This document shows positions 1-6,113 of a stretch of 7,754 nt of DNA, piece after piece. The notes below the pieces were generated by a model. It was not told where the DNA came from. It worked only from the letters and a program-made list of their open reading frames with translations, and ran no database searches. Source of the DNA: Bacillota bacterium (GTDB lineage Bacteria > Bacillota > Clostridia > Peptostreptococcales > Anaerovoracaceae). Within the stretch, counting starts at the first letter, position 1. Each line of letters opens with the position of its first letter. The position numbers and the translations under genes were made by a program. The stretch is from the NCBI GenBank assembly GCA_021443825.1, contig JABUTE010000177.1:1-7754 (forward strand), given 5' to 3'.

Positions 1-167
1 GAATCCAGGCATTGGGGCAGATACTCTGCCACGTTATAGACGGGAATGATCACCGACACGAGAGGCATGTCAAAACAAGGGTCCGAAACGCCCTGCTGCG
101 CAGCCCTATCGCGTCCTTCCCCTTCGGGAAACAGCGCCACCTTTTCTGTCATGACGGTCTGATCCAT
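1..167 (-). CDS. Family 2 glycosyltransferase, N-terminal fragment (cut by left edge)
   Basis: Only the first 55 codons lie in the window; the gene continues past position 1. Reading from the ATG at 165-167, the protein has a hydrophilic leader of about 35 residues and then PLVSVIIPVYNVAEYLPQCL. This is the first beta strand and nucleotide-binding start of a GT-A fold family 2 glycosyltransferase. The family moves a sugar from a nucleotide-sugar donor to a growing glycan at the cytoplasmic face of the membrane. The ATG follows the stop of the upstream glycosyltransferase by 21 nt and has an AAGGA about 10 nt before it, so it should share that transcript. A later in-frame ATG (residue 34, just before PLVSV) would give the usual family start but has no visible ribosome binding site. 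The leader is therefore probably real, though this is not certain. Donor and acceptor cannot be inferred from the fragment. Confidence 0.86.
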   Translation of the reverse strand, partial: MDQTVMTEKVALFPEGEGRDRAAQQGVSDPCFDMPLVSVIIPVYNVAEYLPQCLD

Positions 168-188
168 GCTTACCCATTCCTTTAATAA

Positions 189-953
189 TCAGCCTTTAAT
201 ATTCTTATACTTCAATACACCTTTGATCATATAGCCGGTCTCACAGACCAGGGCTTTGGGAACGGCCATTCCCACGGCACGGTAGGTGCGCCAGTTGCGA
301 AGAGCCGAACGGAATTTATTGCCGGTGCGGGAGGCTCTTGAGATCCGGTAGATCAGCAGAGGCTCGTCGATGCCCACCGCCTTGCCGTCGTTTTTCAATA
401 CATTGAGCCAGCAGGCAAAGTCTTCGTGAATATCCTCCCGTTCTACGCAATTGGCAAGAAACACATCTTTTTTGACAAGCACAGAGGAATTGGAAATGAT
501 GTTCTGAAAGCAAAGCTGCCGGTAGGTGATCTGCCGGGGCACGTGCAGCACCCACTCGTAGGGCGCGCCCTCTTCGTCGATAAAAGAGGATCCGGTACAG
601 ATCAGATCGGCGTCTTCGATAAGAGCAGTCTGCACCTGCTTTTGCAGCTTATCGCTCTGCCACAGATCGTCGCTGTCTAAAACAGCAAGCCAGGCACCCG
701 AAGAGGCATCGACGCCCGCCCTTCTCGTTTTGGAGACCCCGGAATTGACCGGATTATGCAGCACCCGGATACGGGGATCCTGCGCGGCAAAGGCCTCTGC
801 GATCTCTCCTGTGCGGTCGGTGGAGCAATCATCGATAAGCAGCAGCTCCCAGTCGGCATAAGTCTGCCTCATTACCGACTGCACAGAGGCTGCGACGGTC
901 TTTTCCGCATTGTAAGCAGCCATGATGATGCTGATGGTTCCGATCCCGTTCAT
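189..953 (-). CDS. Family 2 glycosyltransferase (GT-A fold, TuaG-like)
   Basis: This 254-residue cytoplasmic or membrane-associated glycosyltransferase should add one sugar to the lipid-linked glycan exported by the neighbouring ABC transporter. The N-terminal strand reads ISIIMAAYNAEKTV (residues 7-20). LLIDDCSTD (38-46) is the nucleotide-binding DD region. VLDSDD (91-96) is the metal-binding DxD site, and HED (176-178) is in the usual place of the catalytic acidic pair. No transmembrane segment is evident. From memory the sequence most resembles TuaG-type enzymes of teichuronic acid or capsule synthesis; donor sugar unknown. The ATG at 951-953 overlaps the TGA of the ATPase gene (ATGA). An AAGGAG lies 4 nt upstream, so translation is probably coupled. 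Reading the frame further upstream (to 1073) would only copy the ATPase gene antisense to its frame, so I reject a longer start. The second glycosyltransferase follows after 21 nt. Confidence 0.93.
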   Translation of the reverse strand: MNGIGTISIIMAAYNAEKTVAASVQSVMRQTYADWELLLIDDCSTDRTGEIAEAFAAQDPRIRVLHNPVNSGVSKTRRAGVDASSGAWLAVLDSDDLWQSDKLQKQVQTALIEDADLICTGSSFIDEEGAPYEWVLHVPRQITYRQLCFQNIISNSSVLVKKDVFLANCVEREDIHEDFACWLNVLKNDGKAVGIDEPLLIYRISRASRTGNKFRSALRNWRTYRAVGMAVPKALVCETGYMIKGVLKYKNIKG

Positions 954-1783
954 ATGGCTCCTTCTGTGCTTTTGTCTGCGACGGCTCCGGTTTTCGGATA
1001 GGCCTGCGCCAGATCGGTAAGCTCCTTTAGGGCTGCCGGAAGGGTCTTCGTCTTTAAAAATTCTTCGTAGCAATCGCAGACCTGCTGCACCTGATCGGTG
1101 AAGATGATCTGCTGCCCCTTATGAAGCCACAGGATCTTGGTGGAAAGATCGCGGATCTGCCCGACCGAATGGGAGACCAGAATGGTGGTGGTTCCGCCGC
1201 TCATCATCTCTTTCATTTTTTCTTCCGACCGGGCGCGAAAAGCACCGTCGCCCACCGACAGCACCTCATCCAGGATCAGCACATCCGGCTTTACCAAAGA
1301 TGCGATGGCAAAGGCAAGGCGGGATTTCATACCGGAGGAAAGCTGGCGGAAGGCATGGTCCTGAAACTCCTCCAGCTCGGCAAAGGCGATGATCTCATCG
1401 TAATGGTCGAGCATAAAGGCCTTGGAATAGCCTAAGATCGCTCCCCGAAGAAAGGTATTTTCGCGCACCGTCAGATCCGGGTCAAAGCCGCTGGCCAGCT
1501 CCAGAAGAGCAGCGACCCTGCCGTCGCAGATGACCTGCCCCTCCGTGGGCACCATGATGCCGGAGACCGCCTTTAAAAGGGTGGATTTTCCCGCCCCGTT
1601 GGAGCCGATGATGCCTAACAGATCGCCCTGCTCCAGCGAAAAGCGGATGTCCCGATCCGCCCAGAAGTAGCGCACATCGTAGGTTCCCAAAAGCTTTTTG
1701 ATCACGTAATCCTTCAAGCCGATGCTTTTAAAATCACCGGTCTTGTAGCCGATAGATACATTTTTGACTTCAATAACACTCAT
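950..1783 (-). CDS. ABC transporter ATP-binding protein for polysaccharide export (Wzt/TagH type)
   Basis: This 277-residue cytoplasmic ATPase powers export of a lipid-linked polysaccharide through the permease encoded just upstream. Visible motifs are Walker A GSNGAGKST (60-68), signature LSSGM (148-152), Walker B VLILDE (168-173, with Glu173 as catalytic base), a D-loop SVGD, and the H-loop His205 in ILVSHS. LSSGM in place of LSGGQ, and the long N-terminal segment before Walker A (FKSIGLKDYVIKKLL), are typical of the TagH/Wzt/RfbB export group rather than of import or drug systems. After the nucleotide-binding domain only about 50 residues remain. The C-terminal carbohydrate-binding domain found in many Wzt proteins is therefore absent. 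The ATG at 1783 is 16 nt after the permease stop. AAAGGA occurs both directly before the ATG and about 12 nt before it, so spacing is poor, but no other start fits the family. It overlaps the next gene by 4 nt. Confidence 0.94.
   Translation of the reverse strand: MSVIEVKNVSIGYKTGDFKSIGLKDYVIKKLLGTYDVRYFWADRDIRFSLEQGDLLGIIGSNGAGKSTLLKAVSGIMVPTEGQVICDGRVAALLELASGFDPDLTVRENTFLRGAILGYSKAFMLDHYDEIIAFAELEEFQDHAFRQLSSGMKSRLAFAIASLVKPDVLILDEVLSVGDGAFRARSEEKMKEMMSGGTTTILVSHSVGQIRDLSTKILWLHKGQQIIFTDQVQQVCDCYEEFLKTKTLPAALKELTDLAQAYPKTGAVADKSTEGAI
958..963 (-). promoter_or_regulatory. Ribosome binding site of the glycosyltransferase gene
   Basis: AAGGAG on the minus strand, 4 nt before the ATG at 953 and inside the last codons of the ATPase gene. 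It supports the ATGA-overlap start rather than the longer reading frame. Confidence 0.7.
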
Positions 1784-1799
1784 TCCTTTTGCGTATCCT

Positions 1800-3407
1800 T
1801 TATACGTAATACATGAATTCCTGATTCTTCTTTTTGTAGAGCCACATGCCGCAGCCAAAGGCGGCCAGCGAATAGGCCAGCATCAGAAGATGGAAGGCCA
1901 CCGACGGGATCGTCGCCTCAATGACCACCTTGCGGAAATACCGGATGAACAGATAGATGGGATTGAGCAGAAACAGATATTGCACATTCTGCGGATAGCT
2001 GTCGATCTGATAGAAGATGGCAGACATATACATCAGCAGCCGGGTAAAGATCGACCACAGATACTGGGCATCCTTAAAGAAGACAAAGAATACCGAAAGG
2101 ATCAGCCCGACGCCCACATTAAAGACCAGCAGGCAGAAGATAGGATAGATCAGGGTGAGCATCTTCCAGGTAAAGGTGATCTTGTCGAAGACGCAGAACA
2201 GGAAGAAGACGCAGACCGTCAGGGCAAAATTGATCAGGGTCTGCACGTTCTTGCTGAGCACGAACATGTATTTGGGCACATTGGTCTTGGTAAAGATGGC
2301 TGCATTGGCCATCAGAGCCGTCATGCCCTGGGTGGTGGCTTCGCTGAAATAAGAGAAGATCAGATTTCCGCAGAACAGATAGGTGGTGTAATGAGAGGTG
2401 TTGCGCCCGAAGAACTGGGTGAACACCAGCCGCATTACAAGGAGCATCATGATGGGATACAGAACGCTCCAGAAGACCCCGAGAATGGTCCTTTTATACT
2501 TTTTCTTAAAGTCCCGCTTTACCAGTTCGGTGAAGAGGAATTCGTATTTGGAAAGCTCCTTCAGATCGACCCGGGGAATACCGAAGCCCTGGGCCAAGAT
2601 GCTTCCTGCGGCAGAGCCTGTCAGGTCGCACAGGATCCCAAAAAACAGACCGGAAGAAACGCACAGCAGCAGATACGCGGCGCTGCCGCGGGTCCAGCCT
2701 TCTGCAGGAAACAGCAGCAGCGGCAGCCGGGCGCACAGAAGAATGCCGCAGCAGCGATCCCCCAGCCAGGAAAACAGTCCCTGCGAAGCGTCCGAAACGA
2801 GGGATGGCTTTGCATAGCACAGCAGCGCACCCAGCAGCAGCCCTGCGTAGAAGAAAAGCAGCGGCTTCTCATCAAAAACAGGGCCGAAGGCCTTGACCGG
2901 ATAGAGCAGCAGCCCTGCCAAAAGCACGGCGATGCCCTCGGAAAGGAAAGGCCTGCGCCTGCCCAGCAGCAGACCGAAGCCGACCGAAAGAGCGATGATC
3001 CAGCCTGCGAGCACATACCAGGAGGAATTGCCGATGGAAGATAAGCCAAAAGCTGACCGGACAACGGAATAGAGCCGGATCGGCTTTGCCTGAAACAGCC
3101 GGGCAACCACAAAAAGGCCGGTCATAAAAACGGCCTTGAAGGCATAGCGCAGCATCTCGCGGAAAGGTCCTATCCCCTTCTTGCGGCTGCGGGACGTTTC
3201 ATTGCCCAGGCTGACAGAAACGCCTGCCAAAAGCAGCATCAGCCGAAAGACCAATGTCACCGCCGGTTCGGTGCAAAGAAGGGAGGCTGCCGCCCATTGG
3301 GGGAACGCTGCTTTGATATAGTCGGGCAGGATGCAGAGCATCACTGCCGAAAGAAACAGAATGTATATGAGATCAGCAATGCTGTATCGGGATCGTTTTT
3401 CGCTCAA
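1800..3407 (-). CDS. ABC-2 polysaccharide export permease (TagG/Wzm type) with extra N-terminal membrane domain
   Basis: This 535-residue integral membrane protein is about twice the usual 255-275 residues of its family. Residues 284-535 form a complete export permease. LVKRDFKKKYKRTILGVFWS (295-314) is the amphipathic gate-helix and first-TM motif, and NAAIFTKTNVPKYMFVLSKN (368-387) is the second hallmark. Further TM segments lie near 390-408, 418-444, 452-469 and 505-524. Residues 1-280 hold about eight additional hydrophobic segments (roughly 11-28, 46-67, 86-105, 130-148, 156-173, 182-199, 213-233, 243-264). Their layout, with a basic loop SRSRKKGIGPFREMLRY after TM2 and GNSSWYV before TM4, loosely resembles acyltransferase-3 proteins. 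I see no catalytic His in the expected first segment, so activity is doubtful. The start is TTG (3405-3407), supported by AGAGGA 7 nt upstream, and it lies 4 nt after the sugar transferase stop. It presumably pairs with the ATPase encoded next to export a polyprenyl-linked glycan. The permease call is firm; the N-terminal identity is inference. Confidence 0.9.
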   Translation of the reverse strand: MSEKRSRYSIADLIYILFLSAVMLCILPDYIKAAFPQWAAASLLCTEPAVTLVFRLMLLLAGVSVSLGNETSRSRKKGIGPFREMLRYAFKAVFMTGLFVVARLFQAKPIRLYSVVRSAFGLSSIGNSSWYVLAGWIIALSVGFGLLLGRRRPFLSEGIAVLLAGLLLYPVKAFGPVFDEKPLLFFYAGLLLGALLCYAKPSLVSDASQGLFSWLGDRCCGILLCARLPLLLFPAEGWTRGSAAYLLLCVSSGLFFGILCDLTGSAAGSILAQGFGIPRVDLKELSKYEFLFTELVKRDFKKKYKRTILGVFWSVLYPIMMLLVMRLVFTQFFGRNTSHYTTYLFCGNLIFSYFSEATTQGMTALMANAAIFTKTNVPKYMFVLSKNVQTLINFALTVCVFFLFCVFDKITFTWKMLTLIYPIFCLLVFNVGVGLILSVFFVFFKDAQYLWSIFTRLLMYMSAIFYQIDSYPQNVQYLFLLNPIYLFIRYFRKVVIEATIPSVAFHLLMLAYSLAAFGCGMWLYKKKNQEFMYYV

Positions 3408-3411
3408 GATC

Positions 3412-4788
3412 TTATCCTCTGTCGTTTTGTGCTGTGATCTGACCTTCCTCCACCCCCTGGGTGCTGTCTTTCATAAACAGGATCTTTACCGTGGCGAACA
3501 TCAGCTGCAGATCGGTGATCAGATTCATGTGATTGATATACATCAGGTCGAAGAGAAGCTTATCCACCGGATCGGTGTTATATTTTCCGTAGACCTGAGC
3601 GTAGCCGGTAAGCCCTGCCCTGACCTGCAGGCGAAGGCGAAAGGCGGGCAATGCTTTTTCGTATTCGGAAGCGATCTGAGGCCGCTCCGGACGGGGCCCG
3701 ACGATGGTCATATCGCCCCGCAGCACGTTGATCAGCTGGGGCAGCTCATCGATACGGGTGGCCCGGATAAACCGGCCGACCCTGGTGATGCGACTGTCTT
3801 TTTCCGATGCCAGCCGGGCAACGCCGTCTTTTTCGGCATCGACGCCCATGCTCCGGAATTTGATGATGGAAAATTCCTTTCCCCCTTTGGTGAGACGGAT
3901 CTGGCGGTAAAATACAGGGCCGCCGTCTTCCAGCTTGATGGCGATGGCCGTCAGCAGCAATACGGGACTGAGAACGACCAGTGCTGCGGCGCAGATCAGA
4001 AGATCCATCAGCCGCTTTACCAGCAGATATTCGGGAGCGCTGCCGGAGCGGATCGCCAGCAGCGGCACGGAAAAGCTCTGCACATGCTCGCTGCCCGCCA
4101 TGATCACATCGCCCACATGAGGAATGAAATACCCCTGGATGTGCATCTCCACGCAATATTTGGCAATGCCGTTGCGCAAGGTGGCAGGAACACCGGTCAC
4201 GAACACGGCATCGCAGTCTTTTAAAAACCCAATGACCTCCTCGATGGTCAGACCGGGCGAGGCACAGAGCTCCTTCTCCATGGCGAAGTTGCGGGTATAG
4301 CGGGAGAGCTCCTTCAAACGGCGCCGGTCGGCTTCATCGCGATAGATCACGGCCGTCTTCATGGGGGGATTCAGATGAAAATAGTACCGGTCGGCCGCCT
4401 TTGCCCACAGGCTGTTAAAAAGCCACATGAGAGGCTGCACACAAAGAAACGGCGTGGGCAGATACCATTTGTTCCATACGATGAGAACACTTGCATAGAC
4501 CGCACCGGTGCTGAGAAGGCAGGTGATGCTTTGGGAAAAGGCGATGTCAGACGGTTTGGAATAGCCGACCAGATAGCTGTTATACGTTCTGCTGAAAATG
4601 TAGCTGATCGCTGCATACATGGCATAGACATACCAGTTGTAGCGGGCATCGTAATGGATCCGGTTCGTTTTGACGAAAACGAACCAGGTCAGAAGAAACA
4701 GAAGCGAAGACAGCAGAAAATGGAGGTACTTCACCAGCCTCATCTTACGGTCTGTATTCTTTTGCTTTTGTCTTTGTGGTTGCGCCAT
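3412..4788 (-). CDS. Polyprenyl-phosphate sugar-1-phosphate transferase (initiating sugar transferase)
   Basis: This 458-residue membrane enzyme of the WbaP/WcaJ polyisoprenyl-phosphate hexose-1-phosphate transferase family moves a sugar phosphate from a UDP-sugar to undecaprenyl phosphate and so starts glycan synthesis. The N-terminal half has four membrane segments (about 22-40, 50-66, 88-105, 112-128). A soluble middle domain follows (about 140-250). The catalytic domain starts at YLLVKRLMDLLI (254-265), with a re-entrant helix broken at Ser274-Pro275. It continues with DGGPVFYRQIR (288-298), FSIIKFRSM (306-314), RIDELPQL (345-352, Asp347-Glu348 being the catalytic pair), VGPRPERP (363-370) and RAGLTGYAQVYG (390-401). 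All core motifs are intact and length is normal for the family. The ATG at 4788 gives this length but has only a weak AAGAAAAG site; Met16 (4743) is an alternative. A reading frame open to 5019 would overlap the aldolase gene and is low-complexity, so I reject it. The sugar is not predictable. Confidence 0.94.
   Translation of the reverse strand: MAQPQRQKQKNTDRKMRLVKYLHFLLSSLLFLLTWFVFVKTNRIHYDARYNWYVYAMYAAISYIFSRTYNSYLVGYSKPSDIAFSQSITCLLSTGAVYASVLIVWNKWYLPTPFLCVQPLMWLFNSLWAKAADRYYFHLNPPMKTAVIYRDEADRRRLKELSRYTRNFAMEKELCASPGLTIEEVIGFLKDCDAVFVTGVPATLRNGIAKYCVEMHIQGYFIPHVGDVIMAGSEHVQSFSVPLLAIRSGSAPEYLLVKRLMDLLICAAALVVLSPVLLLTAIAIKLEDGGPVFYRQIRLTKGGKEFSIIKFRSMGVDAEKDGVARLASEKDSRITRVGRFIRATRIDELPQLINVLRGDMTIVGPRPERPQIASEYEKALPAFRLRLQVRAGLTGYAQVYGKYNTDPVDKLLFDLMYINHMNLITDLQLMFATVKILFMKDSTQGVEEGQITAQNDRG
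3415..3420 (-). promoter_or_regulatory. Ribosome binding site that decides the TTG start of the permease
   Basis: AGAGGA on the minus strand, 7 nt before the TTG at 3405-3407. It overlaps the last codons and stop (TAA, 3412-3414) of the sugar transferase gene, which suggests coupled translation. The next ATG in frame is at residue 23, inside the first membrane segment, so TTG is the better start. Confidence 0.75.
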
Positions 4789-4868
4789 AGGTCTTTTCTT
4801 TCGGTCCGCAGGAAGGACAGGTCTATCGGAAACAGGAAACGGATAAGAATGGAGCAAACGGAAGCACC

Positions 4869-5936
4869 CTATGCCCTCATCCTTTGGAAAAGCTCCTCGT
4901 CCAGCTGCAGCATCCGCTGAGCAGCGAGGATGGTGTCTTCTTCGGTGATGCCAAGATGGAACACGAACCGATATTCCACCGGACTTACATGATAGCCCCG
5001 AAGGCCCTTCTCCTTGCAACGGGCGTCAAACTCTTCCTGATCGAGCCCTGACTTTGAAAAATCAAAGATGAGGATATCGCTTTGGGGATAAGCAGTCATT
5101 TCAAGGCAGCGCAGCTTTCCGCCGAGCATGGAATACATCAGCTGGGCGTTCTGCCGATCTTCCTTTAAGCGCTTTACGTTATGCTGCAGGGCATAGATGC
5201 CGCAGGCAGCTGCAACCCCGCTTTGGCGCAGGGTGCCGCCCAAAAGGCTGCGAAGTCTTCTTGCTTCGTCGATCACCGCCCTGGTGCTGCACAGCAAGGA
5301 GCCCATGGGCGCGCCCAGCCCCTTGGAAATGCAGAACATGGTGCTGTCGGTATACCGGCAGATGTCGGCCGGGGTGCAGCTCAGGCCCTCCGCTGCATTG
5401 AACAGGCGGGCGCCGTCCATATGAACAGGAACGTGATATTTATGGCAGATGTCATAAAATGCCTTCATCTGTTCGACGGAAATGCATTTTCCGCCGGAAA
5501 AATTATGGGTATTTTCGACCAGCGCAAGGCGGATATCACCCTCTTTTAAAAGCGCTTCAATGGCAGGAATATCGAACCCGCCCTCTTCGGTCAACTGATA
5601 GATGGCCGGCTTCATGCGAAAGCCGTCCTCCATATAGCAAAGCTTTTCCACCACCATGATGTGCTGCCGCTCTTCGGTGAGGATGCGGCTTGCCGGCTTT
5701 GCCTGAGACAGGATGCCGGCGGTGTTGGCGATGGTTCCGGTGGGAAAGAAAAGCGCCGCCTCCTTTCCGGTCATTTCAGCGGCCAGATCCTCCAGCCGGC
5801 GGGTGGTCATGTCTTCACCTCTTCCGTCGTCTGCCATGCGGCCGGCATCGCCCAGCTGCGCAGTGAGAACCGTCTGGAGCATCTCCTGTGACGGAAGGGT
5901 TATGGTATCGCTGATCAGATCGATAAATCGGTTCAT
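4869..5936 (-). CDS. Threonine-aldolase-type PLP-dependent lyase (GLY1/LtaE, beta-eliminating lyase family)
   Basis: This 355-residue cytoplasmic fold-type I PLP enzyme belongs to the family that splits L-threonine or L-allo-threonine to glycine and acetaldehyde. Motifs are KEAALFFPTGTIANT (58-72), His92 (ring stacking on PLP), ENTHNFSGG (141-149), HMDGARLFNAA (172-182, Asp174 contacting the PLP nitrogen), and ISKGLGAPMGS (203-213, Lys205 forming the Schiff base). GGTLRQSGVAAA (233-244) follows. Length is normal. The N-terminal loop reads DDGRGED (36-42), where E. coli and Thermotoga enzymes, as I recall them, have DDVYGED/DDVYGDD. The active-site Tyr is therefore replaced by Arg, and substrate choice may differ. 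The ATG at 5936 has AGGAG 6 nt upstream. The ATG at 5984 is in frame but sits at the predicted transcription start, so it is rejected. The sugar transferase follows after 80 nt with no terminator, so this is probably the first gene of the operon, although a link to glycan synthesis is not evident. Confidence 0.9.
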   Translation of the reverse strand: MNRFIDLISDTITLPSQEMLQTVLTAQLGDAGRMADDGRGEDMTTRRLEDLAAEMTGKEAALFFPTGTIANTAGILSQAKPASRILTEERQHIMVVEKLCYMEDGFRMKPAIYQLTEEGGFDIPAIEALLKEGDIRLALVENTHNFSGGKCISVEQMKAFYDICHKYHVPVHMDGARLFNAAEGLSCTPADICRYTDSTMFCISKGLGAPMGSLLCSTRAVIDEARRLRSLLGGTLRQSGVAAACGIYALQHNVKRLKEDRQNAQLMYSMLGGKLRCLEMTAYPQSDILIFDFSKSGLDQEEFDARCKEKGLRGYHVSPVEYRFVFHLGITEEDTILAAQRMLQLDEELFQRMRA

Positions 5937-5942
5937 AGAAGG

Positions 5943-5947
5943 CTCCT
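5943..5947 (-). promoter_or_regulatory. Ribosome binding site of the aldolase-type gene
   Basis: AGGAG on the minus strand, 6 nt before the ATG at 5936. This is the best-spaced Shine-Dalgarno site in the window and fixes the start of the aldolase-type protein. Confidence 0.85.
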
Positions 5948-5988
5948 GTATTTCATCAATTGCATAGAAGTCATAAACAGACATAGTA

Positions 5989-5997
5989 ATTATACCA
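5989..5997 (-). promoter_or_regulatory. Extended -10 promoter driving the aldolase/polysaccharide operon
   Basis: The minus strand reads TGGTATAAT: a perfect TATAAT (5989-5994) preceded by the TGn extension. The -35 position at 17 bp spacing (6012-6017, TGGTAA) matches TTGACA at only 3 of 6 bases, which is acceptable for an extended -10 promoter. Transcription should start near 5981-5983, giving a leader of about 46 nt before the ATG at 5936. It lies just downstream of the terminator of the preceding gene, as expected for a new transcription unit. A GTAAT-N6-ATTAC inverted repeat (5986-6001) covers the -10. Confidence 0.72.
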
Positions 5998-6048
5998 TTA
6001 CCGTTGTTTGATTACCATAAGTTACGGCGATCTTCCCTCGAACGGACG

Positions 6049-6081
6049 AAAAAACCTGCTGCACCGTTTGATGCAGCAGGT
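6049..6081 (-). terminator. Intrinsic terminator of the surface-protein gene
   Basis: A perfect 10-bp inverted repeat (ACCTGCTGCA at 6054-6063 and TGCAGCAGGT at 6072-6081) with an 8-nt loop. On the minus strand it is followed by a run of six T residues (6049-6054 as A on the plus strand). It lies 32 nt after the TAG at 6114-6116 and ends the right-hand gene before the next promoter. A T-rich but interrupted tract on the other side (6083-6099) makes plus-strand termination possible but weak. Confidence 0.9.
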
Positions 6082-6113
6082 CATTTTTGGTTTTCTTTCT
6101 TGTAATACGCGCC

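Noticed and set aside
1784..1858. N-terminal extension of the ATPase to 1858
   Set aside because: It overlaps the end of the permease gene, and the family N terminus (IEVKNVSIGY) begins right after the ATG at 1783.
2690..2850. Runs of CAG/GCA triplets on the plus strand that look like a microsatellite
   Set aside because: They are imperfect and correspond to Leu- and Cys-rich membrane segments of the permease on the minus strand (CTG/TGC codons), so amino acid composition explains them.
1764..3044. A 426-codon open frame on the plus strand, and a similar 297-codon one at 3331-4224
   Set aside because: Both lie antisense to strongly supported membrane-protein and transferase genes. Their translations are rich in Q, H, D and R without any family motif, as expected from the complement of codon-biased genes.
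4789..4868. Possible terminator or promoter between the aldolase and sugar transferase genes
   Set aside because: Only a 4-bp GTCC/GGAC pairing is present without a T run, and there is no convincing -10. I treat the gap as a transcribed spacer.
4789..5019. N-terminal extension of the sugar transferase to 5019
   Set aside because: It would overlap the end of the aldolase gene by about 150 bases, and its sequence (Arg, His and Ser rich) matches nothing in the family. The four membrane segments begin after the ATG at 4788.
5937..5984. An upstream in-frame ATG for the aldolase-type gene (MSVYDFYAIDEIQEPS)
   Set aside because: It sits at the predicted transcription start just after the TATAAT and has no ribosome binding site. 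The ATG at 5936 has AGGAG at 6 nt and matches the family N terminus.
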